Shown here piece by piece: positions 18,752 to 27,973 of a stretch of DNA of 64,000 nt. Numbering within the stretch: the stretch's first letter is position 1; each line of letters opens with the position of its first letter. This DNA is from Stigmatella ashevillena (lineage in GTDB: Bacteria > Myxococcota > Myxococcia > Myxococcales > Myxococcaceae), in the NCBI RefSeq assembly GCF_028368975.1, contig NZ_JAQNDM010000002.1, positions 3,280,425 to 3,344,424 of the forward strand. The letters are read 5' to 3'. The notes under the pieces were generated by a model, which made no database searches, was not told where the DNA came from, and was given only the letters and a program-made list of their open reading frames with translations. The position numbers and the translations under genes were made by a program.

Positions 18752-19408
18752 ATGACGCATCCAAAGCAGCCCTTGCCGGACGAGCAGGCCTCGACCGACG
18801 AGCAGGCAAGTGACGTTTCCACTGGCAGCACCCGGCGGGAGTTCATCGCCACCGCCACGGTGGGCAGTGCCCTGTTGTTGGAAGCTTGCCGTCATACCTC
18901 TCCCGCCGCCGAGGGGCCGGAGCGCCTCACCGTTCCCTCGGAGTTGGAGATCTCCCTTCAGGTCAACGGCCAACCTCAAATGCTGAAGGTGGACCCCCGC
19001 ACCAGCCTGCTGGATGCGCTGCGCGAGCGCATGGGGCTCACCGGGACCAAGAAGGGCTGTGACCACGGCCAGTGTGGGGCTTGCACGGTGCTCGTGGATG
19101 GCCGACGCGAGCTGAGCTGTCTGTCGCTCGCCGTCATGCAGCAGGGCGCGAAGATCCAAACGGTGGAGGGGCTCGCCGAGGGGGACACCCTGCACCCCCT
19201 GCAACAGTCCTTTATTGAGCAGGACGCGCTGCAATGTGGCTACTGCACCCCGGGCCAGATCATGAGCGCGGCCGGACTTCTGTCCGAGCCCTGCGGGGCC
19301 TCGGACGCGGACGTGCGTGAAGCCATGAGCGGCAACCTCTGCCGCTGCAGCGCCTACCCCAACATCATCGCCGCCATTCAGCAGGTGCGGCGGCTCCCGA
19401 AACAGTAA
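18752..19408 (+). CDS. [2Fe-2S] subunit of xanthine-dehydrogenase-family enzyme (PaoA/YagT-like)
   Basis: 218 residues. The N-terminal region has a twin-arginine-like STRREFIATA motif followed by a short hydrophobic stretch, so the assembled enzyme is probably exported by Tat; the segment ends LLLEAC, which also resembles a lipobox. A plant-type ferredoxin domain follows (CDHGQCGACTVLVDGRRELSC) and then the helical second [2Fe-2S] domain (CGYCTPGQI and NLCRC). The arrangement matches PaoA of Escherichia coli, the electron-transfer subunit of a periplasmic aldehyde oxidoreductase. It is the first gene of a three-gene operon, with the FAD subunit 15 bases downstream. Confidence 0.92.
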   Translation: MTHPKQPLPDEQASTDEQASDVSTGSTRREFIATATVGSALLLEACRHTSPAAEGPERLTVPSELEISLQVNGQPQMLKVDPRTSLLDALRERMGLTGTKKGCDHGQCGACTVLVDGRRELSCLSLAVMQQGAKIQTVEGLAEGDTLHPLQQSFIEQDALQCGYCTPGQIMSAAGLLSEPCGASDADVREAMSGNLCRCSAYPNIIAAIQQVRRLPKQ

Positions 19409-19423
19409 GCCCAGGGCGACCCC

Positions 19424-20410
19424 ATGCATCCCTTTCACTATGAACAACCGCAGGAGCTGGGCTCCAGCGTGGAGCGTGTCAGCCGCGCCCAGGAGGCGAG
19501 CTTTCTCGCCGGTGGCACCGGCCTGCTCGATCTGATGAAGCTCGGCGTGGAGACCCCCGCCCTGCTGGTGGACGTGCGCAAGCTGCCGCTCGCGCAGATC
19601 CAGGAGCTTCCCGATGGCGGCGTGCGCCTGGGCGCCCTGGCGCGCAACAGCGACGTGGCCCACCACCCGCTCATCCGCGAGCGCTACCCGGTGCTCTCCG
19701 AGGCCCTGCTCGCGGGCGCCTCGGGGCAGATCCGCAACATGGCCACCGTGGGCGGCAACATCATGCAGCGCACCCGCTGCTCGTACTTCCGCGACACCTC
19801 CACGCCCTGCAACAAGCGCAATCCCGGCTCGGGCTGCTCGGCGCTGGAGGGCATCAACCGCGGCCACGCCGTGCTGGGCGTCAGCGAGTCCTGCATCGCC
19901 ACCCACCCCTCGGACATGTGCGTGCCCCTGGCCGCCCTGGGCGCCACCGTGCGCATCCAGGGCCCCAAGGGGGAGCGCACCGTGCCCTTCACCGACTTCC
20001 ACCTGGTGCCGGGCACCACGCCCCAGCGGGAGACGGTGCTGGAGCACGGCGAGCTGGTGCTCTCGGTGGATGTGCCCGCGCTGCCGGCCGCGAAGCGCTC
20101 GCTCTATATCAAGGTGCGGGACAGGGCTTCCTATGCCTTCGCGCTCACCTCGGTCGCCGCCATCCTGGAGGTGGAGGGCGGCGTCATCCGCCAGGCGCGT
20201 CTGGCGCTGGGAGGCGTGGGCACCAAGCCCTGGCGTGCCCTGGCCGCCGAGCAGAAGCTGATGGGCCAGGCCCCCTCGCCCCAGCTGTACCAGGAGGCCG
20301 CCAAGGCGGCGCTCGAGGGCGCCAAGGCCCGCGAGCACAATGGATTCAAGGTGGAGCTGGCGCAGCGGACCATCGTGCGCGCCCTGACGACGCTGGGAGG
20401 CCGCTCATGA
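19424..20410 (+). CDS. FAD-binding subunit of xanthine-dehydrogenase-family enzyme (PaoB/YagS-like)
   Basis: 328 residues. FLAGGTGLLDLMKLGVE is the flavin-binding segment of the CO-dehydrogenase-flavoprotein fold, and MATVGGNIMQRTRCSYF contains the second FAD contact. An insertion with cysteines in CSYFRD...PCNKR-PGSGC...ESCIA corresponds to the extra [4Fe-4S] cluster known from PaoB and absent from classical xanthine dehydrogenases. It accepts electrons from the molybdenum subunit through the [2Fe-2S] subunit. Its last bases overlap the start of the large subunit gene (ATGA at 20407), so translation is coupled. Confidence 0.92.
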   Translation: MHPFHYEQPQELGSSVERVSRAQEASFLAGGTGLLDLMKLGVETPALLVDVRKLPLAQIQELPDGGVRLGALARNSDVAHHPLIRERYPVLSEALLAGASGQIRNMATVGGNIMQRTRCSYFRDTSTPCNKRNPGSGCSALEGINRGHAVLGVSESCIATHPSDMCVPLAALGATVRIQGPKGERTVPFTDFHLVPGTTPQRETVLEHGELVLSVDVPALPAAKRSLYIKVRDRASYAFALTSVAAILEVEGGVIRQARLALGGVGTKPWRALAAEQKLMGQAPSPQLYQEAAKAALEGAKAREHNGFKVELAQRTIVRALTTLGGRS

Positions 20411-22626
20411 GCAGCAAACTCATTGGTCCGGCCCTGAGCCGGGTGGATGGCAAGCTGAAGGTGACCGGCAAGGCGACCTACGCCGCCGAGTACAACCCGC
20501 CGGGCATGGTCTACGCGGCCATCGTCCAGAGCACGGTGCCTCGCGGCAGCGTGCTGCGCATGCAGACCACCGAGGCGGAGAAGGCCCCGGGCGTGCTGGC
20601 GGTGCTCACCCCGCGCAACACGCCCAAGCTGGCCGGCGCGGAGAAGTACATGGCCAACCCCATCATGCCCCGGCTGGCCGCCATGCAGGACAGCGAGGTG
20701 TTCTACAACGGCCAGCCCATCGGCGTGGTGGTGGCCGACTCCTTCGAGCGCGCCACCCACGCCGCCTCGCTCGTGCGCACCTTCTACGTGGAGAAGCCCG
20801 CGTCGCTGGACATCAAGGCGGGCATGGCGGGCGCGGAGCCGGCCCAGGGCAACTTCGGCGCCCCTCCGCCGGGGCACACCCGTGGGGATGTGACGGCCGC
20901 GCTGGCGGCGGCCTCGACGCGCGTCGACGCCACGTACATCACCCCCACCGAGACGCACAACCCCATGGAGCCCCACGCCGCCATCGCGGTCTGGGACGAC
21001 GCCGAGCACCTCACCCTGTACGACGCCAATCAGGGGGTGCACTTCGTCCGGATGTTCCTCTCGCAGCTGTTCGGACTCGTCCCGGACAACGTCCGCGTCA
21101 TCTCGCGCTACGTGGGAGGCGGATTCGGCTGCAAGGCGCTGCCCTGGTCCCACAGCATCCTGAGCGTCCTGGCCGCCAAGGCCGTGAACCGCCCGGTGAA
21201 GCTGGTGCTCACCCGCCAGCAGATGTTCTCCCTGGTGGGGTACCGGCCCCAGACGGTCCAGAAGGTGGAGCTGGCCGCCAACGCCCAGGGCAAGCTCACC
21301 GCCCTGCGCCACACAGGCTTCTCGGAGACCTCCGAGAAGGACAGCTTCTCCGAGCCGTTCACCAACACCTCCAACATGCTGTACGCGTGCCCCAACGTGC
21401 ACACGTCTCAGAAGGTGGTGCGGTTGAACGCGGGCACGCCCACCTTCATGCGTGGCCCCGGCGAGGCCCCCGGCACCTTCGCGCTCGAGAGCGCCCTGGA
21501 CGAGCTCGCCCACTCGCTGAAGCTGGATCCGCTGGAGCTGCGGCGCATCAACCACGCGGACAAGGATCCCGAGCACAACCGGCCCTGGACCAGCAAGTCC
21601 CTGCTGGAGTGCTACCGCGTGGGCGCCGAGCGCTTCGGCTGGAAGAAGCGCCCGCTCCAGCCCCGCGCCACCCGAGAGGGGGACGTGCTCATCGGCTCGG
21701 GCATGGCCACCGCGCTGTTTCCCGCCATGCGCTTCCCCTGCGTGGCCGTGACCCGCGTGCTGGCCGACGGCTCCGCGGTCGTGCAGTGCGCCGCCGCGGA
21801 CATCGGGACGGGGGCCTACACGGTCTTCACCCAGGTGGCCGCCGATGCCCTGGGACTGCCCATCGAGAAGGTCCGCATGGAGCTGGGCGACACGACGTTG
21901 CCCATGGGGCCGCTCGCCGGAGGCTCGGCCAGCACCGCCTCCGCCTCTCCCGCCATCCAGTCCGCCGCCACCCAGGCCCGCCAGCAACTGGTGAAGCTGG
22001 CCATCGCGGACACGGGCTCGCCCCTGCACGGGCTCACCGAGCAGGACGTGCTCACCGAAAACGGGAAGCTCGTCTCGCGCAAGGACAAGAGCAAGGGGGA
22101 GACGTACGCGCAGATCCTCGCGCGCAAGCAACTGCCCCACGTGGAGGGCAAGGCGGACTCCAACCCCACGCCTCCGGAACAGCAGAAGCACTCCGGCTAC
22201 GCCTTCGGCGCCCACTTCGTCGAGGTGCGCGTGGATGAGGCGCTGGGCACGGTGCGCATCAGCCGCATCGTGACGTCCATGGCCGCCGGCCGCATCCTCA
22301 ACGCCAAGACGGCGCGCAGCCAGATCCTCGGCGGCGTCATCTTCGGCCTCGGCATGGCGCTCACCGAGGAGACGCTCAGAGACCCCCGCCTGGGGCGTGT
22401 CATGACGGCGGACCTGGCCGACTACCACCTGCCCGTGCACGCGGACGTGCCCGACATCGACGTGCACTTCGTCGAAGAGACGGATCCCCACGTCAACGCC
22501 ATGGGCATCAAGGGCATTGGCGAGATTGGCGCCACCGGCGTCGCCGCCGCCGTGGCCAACGCCGTCTTCCATGCCACCGGCAAGCGCATCCGGGAGCTGC
22601 CCATCACCCTGGACAAGCTGTTGTAG
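20407..22626 (+). CDS. Molybdopterin-binding catalytic subunit (PaoC/YagR-like)
   Basis: 739 residues from ATG 20407, which overlaps the preceding stop. The protein shows the aldehyde oxidase/xanthine dehydrogenase domains: the N-terminal 'a/b hammerhead' (SRVDGKLKVTGKATYAAEYN), molybdopterin contacts (GGGFGCKALPW and RGPGEAPGTFALE), and near the end GIGEIGATG with the Glu expected as catalytic base. It should oxidise an aldehyde or N-heterocycle using molybdenum cofactor; the substrate cannot be read from sequence. No PaoD/XdhC-like cofactor-insertion chaperone gene lies nearby, so that function must be encoded elsewhere. A strong hairpin follows at 22636. Confidence 0.92.
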   Translation: MSSKLIGPALSRVDGKLKVTGKATYAAEYNPPGMVYAAIVQSTVPRGSVLRMQTTEAEKAPGVLAVLTPRNTPKLAGAEKYMANPIMPRLAAMQDSEVFYNGQPIGVVVADSFERATHAASLVRTFYVEKPASLDIKAGMAGAEPAQGNFGAPPPGHTRGDVTAALAAASTRVDATYITPTETHNPMEPHAAIAVWDDAEHLTLYDANQGVHFVRMFLSQLFGLVPDNVRVISRYVGGGFGCKALPWSHSILSVLAAKAVNRPVKLVLTRQQMFSLVGYRPQTVQKVELAANAQGKLTALRHTGFSETSEKDSFSEPFTNTSNMLYACPNVHTSQKVVRLNAGTPTFMRGPGEAPGTFALESALDELAHSLKLDPLELRRINHADKDPEHNRPWTSKSLLECYRVGAERFGWKKRPLQPRATREGDVLIGSGMATALFPAMRFPCVAVTRVLADGSAVVQCAAADIGTGAYTVFTQVAADALGLPIEKVRMELGDTTLPMGPLAGGSASTASASPAIQSAATQARQQLVKLAIADTGSPLHGLTEQDVLTENGKLVSRKDKSKGETYAQILARKQLPHVEGKADSNPTPPEQQKHSGYAFGAHFVEVRVDEALGTVRISRIVTSMAAGRILNAKTARSQILGGVIFGLGMALTEETLRDPRLGRVMTADLADYHLPVHADVPDIDVHFVEETDPHVNAMGIKGIGEIGATGVAAAVANAVFHATGKRIRELPITLDKLL

Positions 22627-22635
22627 AGAAGCGAG

Positions 22636-22674
22636 CCGTTCAGGAGGCGGCGATATCTTCCGCCTCCTGAACGG
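22636..22674 (+). terminator. 15-bp hairpin after the molybdenum hydroxylase operon
   Basis: Perfect 15-bp inverted repeat (CCGTTCAGGAGGCGG and its complement) with a 9-base loop, starting 9 bases after the stop of the large subunit. There is no T-run, so it could end transcription only with help from Rho or act as an RNA 3'-end stabiliser. It separates the operon from the alpha/beta hydrolase gene. Confidence 0.65.
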
Positions 22675-22701
22675 GGTAAGCGGGGGTCCCAGGAGACCCG
22701 C

Positions 22702-23550
22702 GTGCCCCCATCCTTCGAGCCCCACAGCATCTCCGCCCACGGCCTTGCCCTTCATGTCCGCCAGCGCCATCCGTCGGGCGCGCGGGCTGTCCTGTTCCTC
22801 CACGGCTGGTTGGATCACTCGCGCAGCTTCGACTGGGTGCTGGAGCACCTGCCGGACACCTGGCGGCTCATCCTCCTGGACTTCCGGGGCATGGGGCGCA
22901 GCGCGCACGTGCCCCCGGGGGGCAGCTACTCCTTCGCGGACTACCTGCTCGATGTGGAGTGCACGCTCGACGGGCTCGGCCTGGAGGCGGTCCACCTCGT
23001 GGGCCACTCGCTCGGGGGCGTCGTCAGCGCCGCTTACGCCTCGGCCCGCCCCCAGCGGATCCAAAGCCTCACCCTCATCGAGAGCCTGGGCCCCATGGGA
23101 GGCCCTCCGGAAGCGGCGCTGGACCGCCTGCGCGGCTTTCTGGATGACGCGCGCCGCCCTCCCCACCGCAAGCACTACGCCAGCGTGGAGGAAGCCGCGG
23201 CGCGCCTGCGGGAGAACAACCCCACCCTCACCGAGGCCGCCTCGCTGCACCTGGCCCGCTACGGCACGGAGCCCTTGGAGGGCGGGGTCGTCTTCCGGTT
23301 TGATCCGTTGCACCGCCGACGCTTCGGCCACGGCTTCGATGAAGCCCAGTGGCTCGCCATCCTGGGCGCCATCTCCTGTCCGGTGCAGGTGCTCCACGGC
23401 AGCCACGGCCTCTCCTTCGAGGACGCGCAGACCCGGGCCCGGCTCGCCGCCCTGCGTTCCCCTCCCCCCCTCACCCTCTCGGGGGGCCACCATGTCCACA
23501 TGGAACAGCCCGAGGCCGTGGCCCGGGCCCTGGAACATTTCATCCGTTGA
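22702..23550 (+). CDS. Alpha/beta hydrolase
   Basis: 282 residues, starting at GTG 22702 with AGGAG 9 to 10 bases upstream. The fold shows the oxyanion segment LFLHGW (about 31-36), the nucleophile elbow GHSLGG (Ser about 103) and a C-terminal SGGHHVHMEQPEAVA segment supplying the catalytic His (about 266); the acid is probably in the strand before it. No signal peptide, so a cytoplasmic enzyme. The cap region (about 130-200) is of average length and gives no hint of substrate; the family includes esterases, epoxide hydrolases and C-C hydrolases. Separated from the upstream operon by the hairpin at 22636-22674. Confidence 0.85.
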   Translation: MPPSFEPHSISAHGLALHVRQRHPSGARAVLFLHGWLDHSRSFDWVLEHLPDTWRLILLDFRGMGRSAHVPPGGSYSFADYLLDVECTLDGLGLEAVHLVGHSLGGVVSAAYASARPQRIQSLTLIESLGPMGGPPEAALDRLRGFLDDARRPPHRKHYASVEEAAARLRENNPTLTEAASLHLARYGTEPLEGGVVFRFDPLHRRRFGHGFDEAQWLAILGAISCPVQVLHGSHGLSFEDAQTRARLAALRSPPPLTLSGGHHVHMEQPEAVARALEHFIR

Positions 23551-23729
23551 TCCACCCTGATCCCGAGGCCGGTGGGGAAAAGTCTTTCACCCTCTGGGGC
23601 ACTGGTCTTCCACCCGCCGCGTGTAAACCCTTGATTTGACGAATCCAGGGGGTTGGTACGGTCCTTGATAGCAGAAGAGCCCGGAAGAGCCCTCAGAGGG
23701 GCCTGGACACGGACAAGGGCGGGACGGAC

Positions 23730-26723
23730 ATGGGTCAGGGGTGGGGCTGGGGACGGGTCCTGGGGCTGGCGACGGTGGCTGCCATGGCGGCGTGCCACGA
23801 GCCAGGACGCACGCGGGCGGTAGAAGCGGCCGCGGTGGTCGACACGGATGCGCTCGACTTTGGAGAGGTTCCCGTGGGCGAGTGGCGGGAGCGCGAAGTG
23901 CTCATCCGCAACGTGGGGTATGTGCCCTTCTCGGCCTTGGAGGCGTTGGCCTTGGAAGGCAACCCCGCGTACCAGGTGGAGCTGACCAACGGCGGGGGCC
24001 GGGTGCTGCCGGGCGAGTCCATGCCGGTGAAGGTCCGCTTCCACCCGCTCCGGGAGGGCGCCATCGAGGAGCGCCTGCGCGTGGCCACGGACGCCAACAC
24101 GGGCAGCGAGCACACGGTGCGGGTGCTGGGCATGGGCGCCCCCACGCAGGTCGGCATCCAGCCGCCCCTGCTCGACTTCGAGACGCTGGAGGTGGACAGC
24201 GACCGGACGCTGACGCTCACCATCACCAACCCGGTGGACCTGCCCCTCACGGTGACGCTGGGGGGAGACTACGCCGCCACGTTCTCCACGGACACCGTCA
24301 CCATTCCGCCGCTCAGCAGCCAGCAGGTGAGCGCCCGGTACCTGCCCCGGGAGCTGGGGAAGATGGGGGCCCGCGTGGAGGTTCGCTCGTGTGAAGGGTG
24401 CACGCCCTCCACGGCGGAGCTTGCGGGCAACTCCGTGGCCAGCGCCTTCGTCTTCGAGCCCACGCCGGTGCCCTTCGCCCCCATCCCCGTGCACGAGCGC
24501 ACGGAGACGGTGGCCCGGGCGCGCAACATCACCTGGCGTCCGGTGACCATCTCGACGCTGAACACCAGTGACGTCTCCTTCAGCACGATGACGCCCCTGG
24601 ACGGCCGCGCGGTGGCGCCAAACGAGGCGGTGGAAGTGAAGATGGAGTTCGCCGCCCGCGCCTCGGGCCCCAAGGTGGCCAACCTCACGGTGAATTACGA
24701 GTCGGACAAGGCGCGCAAGACCGACGTGATGCTGGATGCGCGCGGGGGACAGCCCACGCTCGCGGTGGCCCCGGTGGCGCTCGACTTCGGCGAGCTGCCC
24801 GTGGGCGGCAAGCTGGCAAAGACCATCCGCATCTCCAACGGCGGCACCAACGGCAACCTGCTCTTCCGCGGCGTGCGCGCGGACGGGGGCGCGGACCACT
24901 TCAGCGTGAACGTGCCCACGCGCGGCACGCAGACCTACCCCTGGTCCGGAGGCGCCTGGCCGGCGCTGCAGGCCGGTGACATTCCCATCGCCCCGGGCAA
25001 CGACGGCCTGGACCTCCAGGTCTTCTTCGAGCCCAAGGTGGACGGCAACCACAGCGCCACGCTCACGCTCCTCTCGAGCGATCCCTTCACCCCGGAGCGC
25101 ACCATCCTCCTCACGGCGCGAGCCCGCGCCAGCGGCCCGTGTGTCTTCGAGCTGACGCCGCAGCCGGCCCTGGACTTCGGCAATGTGGTGCCTGGACGCG
25201 GCGCGGTGCTGGGCTTCCGCATCGGCAACCCCCACCGGGCCGAGTGCGCGGTGAAGGACCTGCACATCTCCAACAGCGCGGGCGGCGCCTTCTTCATGCC
25301 CGGCGGGCGGATCGACGGCGGCATCCTCCCGTACGACACGGCCTTCAGCGCCCAGGTGGCCTTCCGGCCGCCCACGGCGGGCACCTACGAGGGCGAGCTG
25401 AAGCTCACGGTGAACAACCCCAACCAGCCCACGGTGACGCTGCCCCTGAAGGGCGTGTCCCAGACGAGCTGCCTGGTCGCCGCGCCATCCTTCGTGGACT
25501 TCGGGCCCATCCGGTACGACTGCCAGGCGCAGCCGCGCAAGACGCTCATCTCCAACCGGTGCTACCAGCCCATCACCGTCACCTCGGCGGAGATTGGCGC
25601 CGGCACGAGCACCCAGTTCCAGCTGGCCAACCCCCTGGGGGCGCCGCGCACGCTCGCCCCGGGCGAGGGCTTCGAGCTGGAGGTGACGTACTCGCGCACC
25701 GTGCTCGGCCAGCACTTCAGCCCGCTCTTCCTGCGGGCCGACAGCGAGCCGCACCCCTTCCTCGTGCCGCTGCTGGCCGAGACGAACCACGAGGGCATCC
25801 AGCTCGATCAGTTCACCCAGGGCACCGACAGCCAACTGGACGTTCTCTTCGTGGTCTCCAACACGACGACCATGCAGCCCTACCAGCAGCGGCTGAAGTC
25901 GGCCCTGCCCGGCTGGCTGGAGCACGCCCGGCAGGCGGGGGTGGACGTGCGCGCGGGCGTCACCAGCACGGGCCTGGTGGCCCGGGGGCCCACGTGTGGG
26001 GGCGGTGCGCAGGGCGGTGAGGCCGGCCGGCTCTTCCCGGTGGACGGCAGCCGCTCCCGCGTGGTGAGCAGCACCTCGCCCACCGCCGCCCAGGCGCTCC
26101 AGTCCAACGTGGAGGTCGGCGTGTGCCACAACCTGGTCCAGGGCCTGGAGACGACGCGGCAGGCGCTCTCCTCTCCGCTGGTGGACAGCGTGGACGATGT
26201 GCGCACCCCGCAGCCCAATGACGGCAACCTGGGGTTGATCCGCGACACGGCCCGGCTGGCGGTGGTGACGCTCGCCGACGAGGACGACCACTCGGGCTTC
26301 GCCCCGGACAGCTACATCCAGTTCCTCCAGGCCATGAAGGGCCCTGGGATGACTCACCGCACCCAGTTCTACGCCCTGGTGCCGACGGACGGGCGGTGCA
26401 GCACCGCCGGGGATTCCGGGGAACGCTTCTCCGCGGTGGCCCGGGCCACCGGCGGCGCGGTCGACTCGGTGTGCCTGGGCAACTACGGGCCCTTCCTGGA
26501 GGGCCTCATCCGCCGCGCCGGCGAGCCCCAGGCCGACTTCCCCCTCACCGCCGAGCCCTCCACCACCAGCGAGATGACGGTGCGGGTGCAGGGACGGACG
26601 CTGGACCCGTCGCTCTGGACCTACGACGGCGCGCGAAATGTCGTCGTCTTCAAGTCCGGCTCGGTGCCACAGACAGGGCAAAACATCCAGATCCGCTACA
26701 GGAGTGTCTGCCAGGGCATCTGA
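23730..26723 (+). CDS. Choice-of-anchor-D lipoprotein with degenerate VWA-like C-terminal domain
   Basis: 997 residues. Signal peptide with lipobox MAAC (Cys about residue 22). Residues about 35-690 contain five or six immunoglobulin-like repeats of the ASH/'choice-of-anchor D' type, each opening with LDFGEVPVG-like wording (for example residues 42, 150, 350, 485, 590). Residues about 700-930 resemble a von Willebrand A domain: DVLFVVSNTTTMQPYQQRL is placed where MIDAS proteins read DVLF-V-DxSxS, so the metal-site Asp is replaced and metal binding is doubtful. The protein is probably surface-anchored and adhesive or structural. It is followed by a hairpin and a Ser/Thr kinase gene. Confidence 0.8.
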   Translation: MGQGWGWGRVLGLATVAAMAACHEPGRTRAVEAAAVVDTDALDFGEVPVGEWREREVLIRNVGYVPFSALEALALEGNPAYQVELTNGGGRVLPGESMPVKVRFHPLREGAIEERLRVATDANTGSEHTVRVLGMGAPTQVGIQPPLLDFETLEVDSDRTLTLTITNPVDLPLTVTLGGDYAATFSTDTVTIPPLSSQQVSARYLPRELGKMGARVEVRSCEGCTPSTAELAGNSVASAFVFEPTPVPFAPIPVHERTETVARARNITWRPVTISTLNTSDVSFSTMTPLDGRAVAPNEAVEVKMEFAARASGPKVANLTVNYESDKARKTDVMLDARGGQPTLAVAPVALDFGELPVGGKLAKTIRISNGGTNGNLLFRGVRADGGADHFSVNVPTRGTQTYPWSGGAWPALQAGDIPIAPGNDGLDLQVFFEPKVDGNHSATLTLLSSDPFTPERTILLTARARASGPCVFELTPQPALDFGNVVPGRGAVLGFRIGNPHRAECAVKDLHISNSAGGAFFMPGGRIDGGILPYDTAFSAQVAFRPPTAGTYEGELKLTVNNPNQPTVTLPLKGVSQTSCLVAAPSFVDFGPIRYDCQAQPRKTLISNRCYQPITVTSAEIGAGTSTQFQLANPLGAPRTLAPGEGFELEVTYSRTVLGQHFSPLFLRADSEPHPFLVPLLAETNHEGIQLDQFTQGTDSQLDVLFVVSNTTTMQPYQQRLKSALPGWLEHARQAGVDVRAGVTSTGLVARGPTCGGGAQGGEAGRLFPVDGSRSRVVSSTSPTAAQALQSNVEVGVCHNLVQGLETTRQALSSPLVDSVDDVRTPQPNDGNLGLIRDTARLAVVTLADEDDHSGFAPDSYIQFLQAMKGPGMTHRTQFYALVPTDGRCSTAGDSGERFSAVARATGGAVDSVCLGNYGPFLEGLIRRAGEPQADFPLTAEPSTTSEMTVRVQGRTLDPSLWTYDGARNVVVFKSGSVPQTGQNIQIRYRSVCQGI

Positions 26724-26738
26724 GACACCGGGGAAAAA

Positions 26739-26765
26739 CCCGTCCAGCGGGCTTCCGCTGGCGGG
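26739..26765 (+). terminator. GC-rich hairpin between lipoprotein and kinase genes
   Basis: A stem of 11 pairs with one bulged T and a GCTT loop (arms 26739-26750 and 26755-26765, inner part CCAGCGG/CCGCTGG) starts 15 bases after the lipoprotein stop. There is no T-run. It probably marks the end of the upstream transcript or an attenuator before the kinase gene. Confidence 0.5.
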
Positions 26766-26792
26766 CTCCCCGCAGCTATCGTCCCTGACGGC

Positions 26793-27953
26793 GTGGAAAC
26801 CTTCGGGCGATACGAGCTGCTGCGAAAAATCGCCTCGGGAGGCATGGGGCAGATCTATCTGGCCCGCCAGAAGGGGCCGGTGGGCTTCCAGAAGCTGCTG
26901 GTGGTGAAGCGGCTGCTGCCCCACCTCTCCGAAGAGGAAGAGTTCATCCAGATGTTCCTGGACGAGGCGCGCATCGCCGCGCTCCTCAACCACCCGAACA
27001 TCGCCCAGATCTACGAGCTGGGGGATGTCGACGGCATCTACTTCATCGCCATGGAGTACGTGCACGGCGAGGCCATCGCCGAGGTGAACAAGCGGGCCAT
27101 CCAGCGCAAAGGCCACATGCCGCTGGAGCTCAAGTGCCGCGTCATCGCCGATGCCGCCGCGGGCCTGGACGCCGCCCACCACGCGCGCAGCCCCTCGGGC
27201 CGCAGGCTGGCGCTGATACACCGGGATGTGTCGCCGCAGAACGTGCTGGTGGGCTTCAACGGCAGCGTGAAGATCATCGACTTCGGGGTGGCCAAGGCCG
27301 CCGGCAAGCTCGCGCAGACGGTGGTGGGCACCATCAAGGGCAAGCACGCGTACATGTCCCCCGAGCAGGCCCGGGGCGAGCCCTTGGACCACCGCTCGGA
27401 CGTGTTCGGCCTGGGGACGGTGTTCTACGAGCTGCTGACCCAGACGCGCCTGTTCAAGCGGGACTCGGAGCTGGCCACCCTCAAGGCGGTGGTGGGCGCG
27501 AAGGTGGCGCCCCCCTCGGAGGTGACGCCCGGCATTCCCAAGGCGCTGGACGCGGTAGTGCTCAAGGCCTTGGCGCGCAACCGCGACGAGCGCTTCGCCA
27601 CCGCGGGCGAGCTGCAACTGGCCATCGAGGACTTCCTCGTCAAGCACCAGTTGCCCGGCACCACGGCGCACCTGGCCGCCTTCATGCGCGAGCTGTACGC
27701 CGAGGAGTTGGAGGAAGAGTTCTCCAACGAGCCCACCATCATCGCGTATGACCCGCGCCTGATGGGCAACCGCAAGGCCCCGCCGCTCGGCGAGGAATCC
27801 TCGGCCCCGACGACGGTGGTGCCCACGCCCAAGGCCCCCGCCGCCAAGGCGGTGCCTCCGGCGCGCGTGCCCAAGTCGGTGCAGGGCACGGAGCAGAAGG
27901 AGACCTCCCGGAAGACCACCGTCCCGCCCCGGGGCGGCAAGGGCGACAAGTAG
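26793..27953 (+). CDS. Eukaryote-like Ser/Thr protein kinase
   Basis: 386 residues from GTG 26793. Kinase domain about residues 7-275: glycine loop IASGGMGQIYLA, the ATP-binding Lys in LLVVKR (about 39), catalytic loop HRDVSPQN (143-150), DFG (163-165) and the SPEQARGE segment equivalent to APE. The HRDVSPQN wording, with S-P in place of K-P, is common in myxobacterial kinases. The C-terminal 110 residues are Pro/Ala/Thr-rich and carry no membrane helix, so the protein is soluble. It lies 69 bases after the choice-of-anchor-D gene with a hairpin between, so common regulation is uncertain. Confidence 0.93.
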   Translation: METFGRYELLRKIASGGMGQIYLARQKGPVGFQKLLVVKRLLPHLSEEEEFIQMFLDEARIAALLNHPNIAQIYELGDVDGIYFIAMEYVHGEAIAEVNKRAIQRKGHMPLELKCRVIADAAAGLDAAHHARSPSGRRLALIHRDVSPQNVLVGFNGSVKIIDFGVAKAAGKLAQTVVGTIKGKHAYMSPEQARGEPLDHRSDVFGLGTVFYELLTQTRLFKRDSELATLKAVVGAKVAPPSEVTPGIPKALDAVVLKALARNRDERFATAGELQLAIEDFLVKHQLPGTTAHLAAFMRELYAEELEEEFSNEPTIIAYDPRLMGNRKAPPLGEESSAPTTVVPTPKAPAAKAVPPARVPKSVQGTEQKETSRKTTVPPRGGKGDK

Positions 27954-27973
27954 GCCCCTGCCCGGAAACGGGA

